Assembly (NCBI GenBank): GCA_016882185.1
Contig: VHCC01000035.1
Location: 1-7,612 of the forward strand
DNA length: 7,612 nt
Direction of reading: 5' to 3'
Source: Candidatus Pelagibacterales bacterium
GTDB lineage: Bacteria; Pseudomonadota; Alphaproteobacteria; Pelagibacterales; Pelagibacteraceae
Shown here: piece after piece, positions 1-6,045 of the stretch
Layout of the letters: every line of letters starts with the position of its first letter
Position numbering within the stretch: position 1 is the stretch's first letter
The notes under the pieces: generated by a model
What the model was told of the DNA's origin: nothing
Seen by the model: the letters and a program-made list of their open reading frames with translations, nothing else
Database searches by the model: none
Position numbers and translations under genes: made by a program

Positions 1-2371
1 TTGGAAAATCTTGTAAATGAATACTCTTGTAATTTTTATTTTTAATTACTTGATAGGCCTCTTCTGATGTAAAGGCTAAAATTGGTGAAAACCATTTTAA
101 TAAAAAATTAGTAAGAACATTTAATACTTCTAAGCATTTATTTCTTCTTAGACTATTTTCACTATCACAATAGAGGATATCTTTTTTTATATCAAAATAA
201 AAAGCAGAAAGATCTAAAGTGCAAAAATTTAAAAGTTCTACATATATTTTGTGAAAATTATATGAGTTAATATAATCTCGAAATCTTAAATCAAGCTCAT
301 ATACCTGCAATAAAATATATTTTTCCAAGGATGATAAATTTGGATAATCTATCTTTGAAAAATCATCATTTAATAATTTGTCATTTAAATTTCCTAATAA
401 GAATCGAAGAGTATTTCTAATTCTTCTATAAGACTCAGCGTGTTGATTTAGAATTGCCTTATCAATCTTCAAATCTTCAGAATAATCTGAAGCCACAACC
501 CACAATCTAAGTATATCTGCTCCAAAATTTTTAATTACTTCTTCTGGCATAACCACATTCCCCAGAGATTTTGACATTTTTTGTCCTTTACCATCTACAA
601 CAAATCCATGGCACAAAATGTTTTGAAATGGCGCAGTTCCTTTTGTTCCGCAAGACTCAAGTAAAGAAGAATGAAACCAACCCCTATGCTGATCTGATCC
701 TTCTAAATAAAGATTTGCTGGCCAAGTAAGCTCTGGTCGCTTATCTAAAACATAACTATGAGTAGAGCCGCTATCGAACCAAACTTCCACAATATCTCTA
801 ACCTGTTCATAATCGTTAGCATTATAATCCTTGCCTAAGAAATCCTGAGGTTTTCTTATAAACCAAGAGTCGCTTCCTTCTTCTTCAAAAATTTTTGCAA
901 TACCTTCTAAAACTTTTTCATCGGCTAGAGGTTTCCCTGTTTTTTTTGATATAAATATTGGTAAAGGGACGCCCCAAACTCTTTGACGAGAAACACACCA
1001 GTCAGGTCTCGTTTCTATCATTGATCTCAATCTATTTTGACCAACGGCCGGATAGAATTTCGTATTTCCAATTGCTGTTAATGATTTTTGTCTTAAGTTA
1101 TTTTTTTCCATAGAGATAAACCATTGAGGTGTAGCTCTATGAACCAGAGGCGCTTTGGATCTCCATGAATGCGGATAACTATGCTTTAATTTGCCTTTAC
1201 CTAATAAACTATTTGAATTCGTCAATTCATTAATAATTATATCATCTGCTTTAAAAATGTGGGTACCAGCAAATTTAATAATATTTTTTGTATAATGACC
1301 TTTGTCATCTATTGTATCAAAAGCTTGTATATTATTATTTAAACATAAATAATAATCATCTGGTCCATGGCTAGGTGCACAATGAACAATTCCTGTTCCC
1401 TGCTCTAAATTAACAAAATTACCATCAAGCATAGGAACATCAAAGGTATAACCAATTTCTTTAAAGGGATGGTTGCAAATAATATTTTTTAGTTCCGATC
1501 CTGAAAAATTTTCAACAATTTCAAAATTTGTAATTTTACAATCTACTAAAACTTTATCTACTAATTTTTCTGCAATAATGATTTTTTCATTATTATTTAT
1601 TTTAATAATAGAATAATTAATTTTATTATTAAAGGCTAAGGCTTTATTACATGGGATAGTCCATGGAGTTGTTGTCCAAATAACAACGCTGGAGTTCATG
1701 AACTTTTCTGGACCAGACTTAATAAAAAATTTTGCATAAATAGTATTAGAGGTGTGGTCATAATATTCAACCTCAGCATCAGCTAAGGCTGTAGTTTCAA
1801 CAACCGACCATAGAACTGGTTTAAACCCTCTATATAATCCACCATTTATTATGAATTTACTTATCTCTCTAGCTATTTGAGCTTCTGACGACTTGCTCAT
1901 AGTCGTATAATGGTTTTTCCAATCTCCATTTACTCCTAATCTATTAAATTCCTTTTTTTGAATTTCGATCCAACTTGCTGCAAATTGTCGGCATTCTTCT
2001 CTAAATTCGTTTACTGGAATAGTATCTTTATTTTTGCCTTTCTTTTTATATTCTTCCTCCACTTTCCATTCTATTGGCAACCCATGACAATCCCATCCTG
2101 GCACATATGGAGCATCTTTGCCCATCATTTGGTTAAACCTTACAACGATGTCTTTTAAAATTTTATTTAATGCCGTACCTATATGAATATGCCCGTTTGC
2201 ATAAGGAGGTCCATCGTGTAAAATAAATTTATCTCTACCTTTACTTTTAGATCTTAATTCTTGATAAAGATTAATCTCTTCCCAAAATTTAATTATTTCT
2301 GGCTCTTTTGCAGGCAAATTAGCTTTCATGGGAAAAGAAGTTGAGGGAAGATTTATTTTAATTTCTGACAT
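1..2371 (-). CDS. ileS: Isoleucyl-tRNA synthetase (IleRS), C-terminus outside window
   Basis: This class I aminoacyl-tRNA synthetase charges tRNA-Ile with isoleucine in the cytoplasm and hydrolyses mischarged valine. The frame is open from the ATG at 2371 to the left edge, giving 790 residues. The usual family length is about 900 to 940, so the C-terminal part of the tRNA-binding region is missing here. Visible landmarks, in order, are HDGPPYANG followed by the signature at residues 63-66, which reads HIGT rather than HIGH; GWDCHGLPIE; the CP1 editing-domain motif WTTTPWTIP (232-240); the editing-site GTGIVHCAPSHGPDDY with Asp338/339; WFDSGSTH; and KMSKS (598-602). The start of the anticodon-binding domain follows (SYRRIRNTLRFLL). 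Spacing of the motifs matches the E. coli enzyme closely. The start codon overlaps the ribF stop by one base (TAATG), which implies translational coupling. No Shine-Dalgarno sequence is visible. Confidence 0.97.
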   Translation of the reverse strand, partial: MSEIKINLPSTSFPMKANLPAKEPEIIKFWEEINLYQELRSKSKGRDKFILHDGPPYANGHIHIGTALNKILKDIVVRFNQMMGKDAPYVPGWDCHGLPIEWKVEEEYKKKGKNKDTIPVNEFREECRQFAASWIEIQKKEFNRLGVNGDWKNHYTTMSKSSEAQIAREISKFIINGGLYRGFKPVLWSVVETTALADAEVEYYDHTSNTIYAKFFIKSGPEKFMNSSVVIWTTTPWTIPCNKALAFNNKINYSIIKINNNEKIIIAEKLVDKVLVDCKITNFEIVENFSGSELKNIICNHPFKEIGYTFDVPMLDGNFVNLEQGTGIVHCAPSHGPDDYYLCLNNNIQAFDTIDDKGHYTKNIIKFAGTHIFKADDIIINELTNSNSLLGKGKLKHSYPHSWRSKAPLVHRATPQWFISMEKNNLRQKSLTAIGNTKFYPAVGQNRLRSMIETRPDWCVSRQRVWGVPLPIFISKKTGKPLADEKVLEGIAKIFEEEGSDSWFIRKPQDFLGKDYNANDYEQVRDIVEVWFDSGSTHSYVLDKRPELTWPANLYLEGSDQHRGWFHSSLLESCGTKGTAPFQNILCHGFVVDGKGQKMSKSLGNVVMPEEVIKNFGADILRLWVVASDYSEDLKIDKAILNQHAESYRRIRNTLRFLLGNLNDKLLNDDFSKIDYPNLSSLEKYILLQVYELDLRFRDYINSYNFHKIYVELLNFCTLDLSAFYFDIKKDILYCDSENSLRRNKCLEVLNVLTNFLLKWFSPILAFTSEEAYQVIKNKNYKSIHLQDFP

Positions 2372-3291
2372 TATTTTTTGTTTAAACTAATTTTGGCAAC
2401 TTTAATATCTTTCTTAATCTGTCTTGCTAGCATTGTACTATTTTTAAATTTTTTCTCTTTTCTAATAAAATCAATGAACAATACTTTGATATTTTTGTTA
2501 TAAAAATTATAGTTTTTTCCAAAAAAATTGACTTCTAAAACAGGACGAGATTTTCCAAATGTTGGCCTTACACCAAAATTAGCAATACCTTTGTAGGTCT
2601 TTTTATTAAAAATAATTTTGACAGAGTATACTCCAAATAAAGGCTTGATTTGATTTAAAATTTTAATATTTGCTGTAGGAAAACCAATTTTTCTTCCAAA
2701 TTTTTTACCTTTAATAACTCTGCCAGAAATTGACCATGGCCTCCCCATAATTTTATTAACTAAATTAACTTTACCAGTTTGAATTAGATTTCTAATTTTT
2801 GATGAAGAAATTTTATAATTATTAAATTTTTTAAAATTAATTACAAAAATTTTAATATTATTATTTTTTGCTAATTTTTTTAAAAAAAAAACATTACCTT
2901 TTCGTTTAAAACCAAATCTAAAATCTTTACCAATAAAAATACTATGTGCTTTTAATTTCTTAAAAAGAATTTTGTTAACAAAATCTTCGCGACTTATTTT
3001 AGAAAAATTACGATTGAAAACTTGCTTGATGAAAAAATCTGCTCCAAATTTTTTTACAATGTCTACTTTTTCACTAATATTTAAAATTTTATTGTCAGTC
3101 CCATTGAAAAAGTCTTTAGGCAAAGGGTCAAAAGTAAATATACCAAATTTTTTTCTGAGTTTTCGTGAAAAAATGTAGGCCTTATTCAAAAGTTCTTGAT
3201 GACCTAAGTGAACTCCGTCAAAATTTCCTATTGCAATAACAGCGTTAAGAAATTTTTTGTTTATAAGATTAGTATTATTATAAATTTTCAT
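2371..3291 (-). CDS. ribF: Bifunctional riboflavin kinase / FAD synthetase
   Basis: The enzyme phosphorylates riboflavin to FMN with ATP and then adenylylates FMN to FAD, supplying flavin cofactors. The 306-residue length is normal for bacterial RibF. The N-terminal FMN adenylyltransferase domain (about 15-185) shows the nucleotidyltransferase motif GNFDGVHLGH (22-31), FTFDP (52-56), GKDFRFGF (121-128) and ISSSKIR (161-167), the last a Ser variant of the usual SSTxIR. The C-terminal riboflavin kinase domain (about 186-306) shows GRKIGFPTANI (199-209, holding the PTAN metal/nucleotide motif), GVYSV (220-224), NFGVRPTF (238-245) and LEVNFF (252-257, with the conserved catalytic Glu). The start codon directly follows the stop of the upstream HAD gene with no gap, and the stop overlaps the ileS start. 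The DNA is very AT-rich, with long A/T runs, but the frame is intact. No Shine-Dalgarno sequence is visible. Confidence 0.95.
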   Translation of the reverse strand: MKIYNNTNLINKKFLNAVIAIGNFDGVHLGHQELLNKAYIFSRKLRKKFGIFTFDPLPKDFFNGTDNKILNISEKVDIVKKFGADFFIKQVFNRNFSKISREDFVNKILFKKLKAHSIFIGKDFRFGFKRKGNVFFLKKLAKNNNIKIFVINFKKFNNYKISSSKIRNLIQTGKVNLVNKIMGRPWSISGRVIKGKKFGRKIGFPTANIKILNQIKPLFGVYSVKIIFNKKTYKGIANFGVRPTFGKSRPVLEVNFFGKNYNFYNKNIKVLFIDFIRKEKKFKNSTMLARQIKKDIKVAKISLNKK

Positions 3292-4146
3292 TTACCAAAT
3301 TAATTCATTTTGAAAATAATTAATCTTAAAATATTTATTTTTTTCAATTACAAAATTAGCTAAACTAATATTTTTTTTACTCCATTCAGTTTTATGAATG
3401 CCCCCTGCTATAAATAAATTTTTAACATTAAAATTATTCGCACCAGAAATATCAGTATTTAAATTATCTCCGATAACCAGAACTTTGCTTTTATGTATTT
3501 TTTTTTTGCTATTTTTTTTTAAAATTCTAAAAACATATTCATAGATATTTCTATAAGGTTTACCAAAATACTCCACTCTACCACCCATTTTCTCATATAA
3601 CTTTGCAATTGAGCCCGCGCAATATTCAGCTCGATCACCTCTATGAACAATTAAATCAGGATTTGCACATATTATTTTTAAATTTCTTTTTTTTATTTTC
3701 TTCAAAATTGAGAAATATTTATTCAGATTGTCGTTGTTATTATTTACTCCTGTACAAATAACAAAGTTTGCATTTTTTAATGATGTCTTTTTTAATGTAA
3801 GATTAAAAAATAAGCTGTTGTCTCTATCTGGTCCTAAATGATAAAAATTTTCATTCTTACTAAAATTTTTAAGATAATAACGTGTTAAATCTCCTGAAGT
3901 GATTAAAAAATGATAAAAATTCTTATTAAAATTTATTTGACTCAAAAATTTTTGGACACTTGAGCTGGGTCTTGGAGCATTCGAAATTAAAATAATTTTC
4001 TTAGTTTTTTTTAAACTTTTTAATGCTTTTAAGGCATCCGAGTAACATTCGATGCCGTTATGAATTACCCCCCAAAGATCTACAAAAAAAATGTCAAATT
4101 TTGGATAAATCTTACTAAGCCCGCTTAAAAAAACAGGATTATTCAT
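3292..4146 (-). CDS. HAD-superfamily class IIA-like protein (TIGR01459 type)
   Basis: This 284-residue protein has the layout of class IIA HAD hydrolases (the NagD / p-nitrophenylphosphatase / PLP-phosphatase group), and I place it in the TIGR01459 family of uncharacterised alphaproteobacterial proteins. Motif I is DLWGVIHNG (23-31), with nucleophile Asp23. The residue two places on, normally an Asp acting as general acid/base, is Trp25. Motif II is ISN (54-56), motif III is the Lys of FGKP (Lys196), and motif IV is IGDNLNTD (225-232) with Asp227 and Asp232 for metal binding. A C2-type cap would lie between about 80 and 190. No signal peptide or membrane segment is seen. It sits 10 bp after the aminotransferase gene and abuts ribF. 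A role near flavin or pyrimidine phosphate metabolism is possible from context only. The true substrate is unknown, and loss of the acid/base Asp leaves phosphatase activity in doubt. Confidence 0.88.
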   Translation of the reverse strand: MNNPVFLSGLSKIYPKFDIFFVDLWGVIHNGIECYSDALKALKSLKKTKKIILISNAPRPSSSVQKFLSQINFNKNFYHFLITSGDLTRYYLKNFSKNENFYHLGPDRDNSLFFNLTLKKTSLKNANFVICTGVNNNNDNLNKYFSILKKIKKRNLKIICANPDLIVHRGDRAEYCAGSIAKLYEKMGGRVEYFGKPYRNIYEYVFRILKKNSKKKIHKSKVLVIGDNLNTDISGANNFNVKNLFIAGGIHKTEWSKKNISLANFVIEKNKYFKINYFQNELIW

Positions 4147-4156
4147 AAGTTTAGAA

Positions 4157-5521
4157 TTATTGTGTAGAACTTATTGTCTTCTTTAATTTTTCTACGATTA
4201 AATCTATTTCCTGTTTTTGAATAATTAAAGGTGGAGACAAAGCAATAATATCTCCAGTTACTCTTACAAATAATTTTTGATCTCTAAAAGCTTCACAAAG
4301 AACATTGTAAGCTCTTCGAGAAGGTTTGTCTGAAATAGATTCTAACTCAACCGCTCCTATTAATCCGAGATTTCTAATATCAATTATATGTTTAGTTCCT
4401 TTTAATGAATGCAAAGCATCTTCCCAGTATGTTGCAATTTCAGCAACTCTATTTAATAAATTATCTTTCTGATAAACAGCTAGAGAAGCAATTGCTGCTG
4501 CACACGCCAAAGGATGGGCTGAATATGTGTAGCCATGAAAAAAATCAATAATCTTTGGGTCTCCGTTCATAAAAGTTTTATAAATTTTATCAGAAACAAA
4601 AGTTGCAGCCATCGGAACAGTTCCGCTCGTTAATCCTTTTGCTATAGCCATTAAATCAGGCTCAATATTAAAAAAATCTGCAGCGAAAGGTTCTCCTAAT
4701 CTTCCAAAACCAGTAATAACTTCATCAAATATTAAAAGTATTTCATTATCAGTGCAAATTTTTCTTAATTTTTCTAAGTAACCAACTGGTGGTATAAGGA
4801 CTCCTGTTGAACCGGCGACCGGCTCAACAATAACTGCTGCAATATTAGATGCGCCATGTTTTTCTATTTTTTGTAACAAATCATCTGCTAGATGCGCTCC
4901 CCACTTAGGCTGCCCTTTAGAATACGAATTATGCTCAAGATTATGTGTATGTGGAAGATGATAGACATCCGGTAAAAATCTTTCAATTTGTTTTTTATTA
5001 TTTACTATCCCACCAACTGATAATCCACCAAATCCTGTTCCATGATAACCTCTTTCACGTCCTATAAGAATTTTTTTTGATGGTTTTCCAATTATTCTAA
5101 AGTAAGCTAAGGCGATCTTTAAAGCTGTCTCAACTGCTTCTGATCCAGAATTACTATAAAATACATGATTTAGATTTTCTGGGGAAATAGCTGTTAATTT
5201 ATTACTTAATTCAAAGGCTTTATAATGGCCCATTTGAAAAGATGGAACAAAATCTAATTCAGCTGCTTGCTCTTGAATTGCTTTAACAATTTCATCTCTA
5301 TTATGTCCTGCATTGCAACACCATAAACCTGCAACTGCATCTAAAATTTTATCTCCATTTGGAGTGTAATAGTACATGCCTTTGGATTTTGATATTATCC
5401 TTGGATCTACCTTAAAATCCTGATTTGCAGTGAAGGGCATCCAAAAAGCCTCTAGGTCATTAGGCCTGTAATTAGGTTTATGTTTTGGGTCTTTATTAAT
5501 GAAGTTTTTGCTTAAATCCAT
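4157..5521 (-). CDS. Omega-amino acid (beta-alanine)--pyruvate aminotransferase, class III PLP
   Basis: This class III (fold type I) PLP-dependent aminotransferase most likely moves the amino group of an omega-amino acid such as beta-alanine to pyruvate, giving malonate semialdehyde and alanine. Length is 454 residues, typical for the family. Visible features are the N-terminal FWMPFTAN (26-33), GLWCCNAGH (65-73), the phosphate-cup SNSGSEA (123-129), GYHG (158-161), the cofactor-ring Asp266 in IFDEVITGFGR, the Schiff-base Lys295 in AIAKGLTSG, Thr332 in GYTYSAHP, and Arg420 in FVRVTGD. Arg420 matches the carboxylate-binding Arg of Pseudomonas omega-amino acid:pyruvate aminotransferase. Related enzymes use taurine, so the exact donor is not settled by sequence. 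It is the first gene of the leftward operon, 10 bp before the HAD gene. The start at 5521 gives the normal N-terminal extension. No Shine-Dalgarno sequence precedes it, and a perfect palindrome lies 7 bp upstream. Confidence 0.92.
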   Translation of the reverse strand: MDLSKNFINKDPKHKPNYRPNDLEAFWMPFTANQDFKVDPRIISKSKGMYYYTPNGDKILDAVAGLWCCNAGHNRDEIVKAIQEQAAELDFVPSFQMGHYKAFELSNKLTAISPENLNHVFYSNSGSEAVETALKIALAYFRIIGKPSKKILIGRERGYHGTGFGGLSVGGIVNNKKQIERFLPDVYHLPHTHNLEHNSYSKGQPKWGAHLADDLLQKIEKHGASNIAAVIVEPVAGSTGVLIPPVGYLEKLRKICTDNEILLIFDEVITGFGRLGEPFAADFFNIEPDLMAIAKGLTSGTVPMAATFVSDKIYKTFMNGDPKIIDFFHGYTYSAHPLACAAAIASLAVYQKDNLLNRVAEIATYWEDALHSLKGTKHIIDIRNLGLIGAVELESISDKPSRRAYNVLCEAFRDQKLFVRVTGDIIALSPPLIIQKQEIDLIVEKLKKTISSTQ

Positions 5522-5528
5522 ATGGCCA

Positions 5529-5544
5529 ATACTTTATAAAGTAT
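5529..5544. promoter_or_regulatory. Perfect 16-bp palindrome before the aminotransferase start (possible operator)
   Basis: ATACTTTATAAAGTAT is its own reverse complement over all 16 bases and lies 7 bp upstream of the aminotransferase ATG. It overlaps the TATACT hexamer (5545-5540 on the minus strand) that could serve as a -10 element, which is a typical place for a repressor site. In RNA it would be a poor hairpin because there is no loop, so a dimeric DNA-binding protein fits better than an RNA structure. The regulator is unknown. Its AT-rich make-up raises the odds of a chance match. Confidence 0.4.
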
Positions 5545-5553
5545 AATTTTATA
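5540..5553 (-). promoter_or_regulatory. Candidate -10 region for the leftward aminotransferase-HAD-ribF-ileS operon
   Basis: Two hexamers resembling the vegetative -10 consensus lie on the minus strand: TATAAA at 5553-5548 and TATACT at 5545-5540. Neither has a good -35 at 16-18 bp spacing; the best nearby candidate, TTGTTT at 5584-5579, is too far upstream. Use of TATACT would start transcription about 11-13 bases before the ATG, giving a very short leader that fits the absence of a Shine-Dalgarno sequence. The AT-rich background makes this tentative. Confidence 0.3.
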
Positions 5554-5623
5554 TCTTCTACCTAAATTAGATTAAAAAAAACAAGTAAAATATAGTCTTT
5601 TAATCATTTTGGTGTACTATAAG

Positions 5624-5656
5624 CCCCTTGAAATTTAATAGCACAATCATCATATA
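5624..5656 (+). promoter_or_regulatory. Heat-shock sigma-32 (RpoH) promoter of groES-groEL
   Basis: A -35 element CCCCTTGAAA (5624-5633) contains the complete RpoH core CTTGAAA. After a 14-bp spacer comes CATCATATA (5648-5656), which fits the sigma-32 -10 consensus CCCCATNTA at all but two positions. The arrangement resembles the E. coli groE promoter. Transcription is predicted to begin near 5662-5664, leaving a leader of about 60 nt before groES. No CIRCE element (TTAGCACTC-N9-GAGTGCTAA), the HrcA operator common at other groE operons, is present in the intergenic region, so control appears to rest on RpoH. Confidence 0.85.
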
Positions 5657-5661
5657 GCTCG

Positions 5662-5677
5662 GGTACATCAATGTACC
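5662..5677 (+). promoter_or_regulatory. Hairpin at the predicted 5' end of the groESL transcript
   Basis: GGTACATCAATGTACC is a perfect inverted repeat. As RNA it would form a six-pair stem (GGUACA with UGUACC) closed by the loop UCAA. It lies 5-7 bases past the sigma-32 -10 element, so it would sit at or next to the first nucleotide of the mRNA. A 5'-terminal stem could protect the message from decay. As DNA, the same repeat could be an operator overlapping the start site. It is not followed by a U-run and so does not look like a terminator. Confidence 0.45.
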
Positions 5678-5722
5678 AAGTTAAATTTTGATTAACAACT
5701 AATTTTACGGAGATATAAATTA

Positions 5723-6019
5723 ATGAACTTTAGACCTTTACACGACCGTGTTCTTGTTCAGCCTTTAGATGGAGAAGAAAAAACGGCAGGCGGAATAATT
5801 ATACCAGATACAGCAAAAGAAAAACCCTCTGAAGGAAAAGTGATAGCTGTTGGACCTGGAGCAAAAACTGAAGATGGAAAAATTTTACCTATGGAAGTTA
5901 AAGTTGGAGATCTTGTTCTATTTGGAAAATGGTCAGGAACTGAAGTAAAAATTGATGGTGTAGAATATAGTATCATGAAAGAGTCTGACATCATGGGCAT
6001 TATGTCTAAGAAAAAATAA
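5723..6019 (+). CDS. groES: Co-chaperonin GroES (Hsp10)
   Basis: GroES forms the heptameric lid of the GroEL folding chamber and triggers release of substrate into the closed cavity. The 98-residue length is normal. The N-terminus FRPLHDRVLV (3-12) is typical of the family. The mobile loop that docks on GroEL spans about residues 16-34 and holds the hydrophobic tripeptide Ile25-Ile26-Ile27 after GG. Other conserved blocks are EGKVIAVGPG (37-46), VGDLVLFGKWSG (61-72) and a C-terminal ESDIMGIM (87-94). The start is fixed by ACGGAG at 5707-5712, ten bases before the ATG. It is transcribed from the sigma-32-type promoter upstream, diverges from the aminotransferase operon, and is followed 26 bp later by groEL. 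Nothing unusual is seen in the protein. Confidence 0.98.
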   Translation: MNFRPLHDRVLVQPLDGEEKTAGGIIIPDTAKEKPSEGKVIAVGPGAKTEDGKILPMEVKVGDLVLFGKWSGTEVKIDGVEYSIMKESDIMGIMSKKK

Positions 6020-6045
6020 ATAAAATATAAAAAAGGAGAAAAAAA

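Noticed and set aside
1958..2158. Plus-strand open frame of 66 codons inside ileS
   Set aside because: It lies antisense to conserved IleRS motifs in a verified frame; composition is a Phe/Trp-rich reverse-strand artefact with no family resemblance.
2972..3178. Plus-strand open frame of 68 codons inside ribF
   Set aside because: Antisense to the conserved FMN adenylyltransferase domain; no ribosome site or recognisable domain.
5570..5605. Inverted repeat GATTAAAA / TTTTAATC in the divergent region
   Set aside because: The 8-bp arms are nearly all A/T and separated by 20 bases; this is expected by chance in such AT-rich DNA and is neither a terminator nor a known operator.
5613..5622. Second, vegetative promoter for groESL (TGTACTATAA)
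   Set aside because: The -10-like string has no suitable -35 and the TG is not at the extended -10 spacing; the sigma-32 promoter explains the locus better.
5634..5664. CIRCE-like element (TAGCAC near 5637-5643)
   Set aside because: Only a fragment of one arm matches and there is no GAGTGCTAA partner at the required spacing.
5700..5722. Possible RNA thermometer around the groES Shine-Dalgarno sequence
   Set aside because: TAATTT and AAATTA can pair, but the stem is only six A-U pairs and leaves ACGGAG exposed in the loop, so it would not block translation. No ROSE or FourU pattern is seen.
5758..6000. Minus-strand open frame opposite groES
   Set aside because: Antisense shadow of an unambiguous groES gene.
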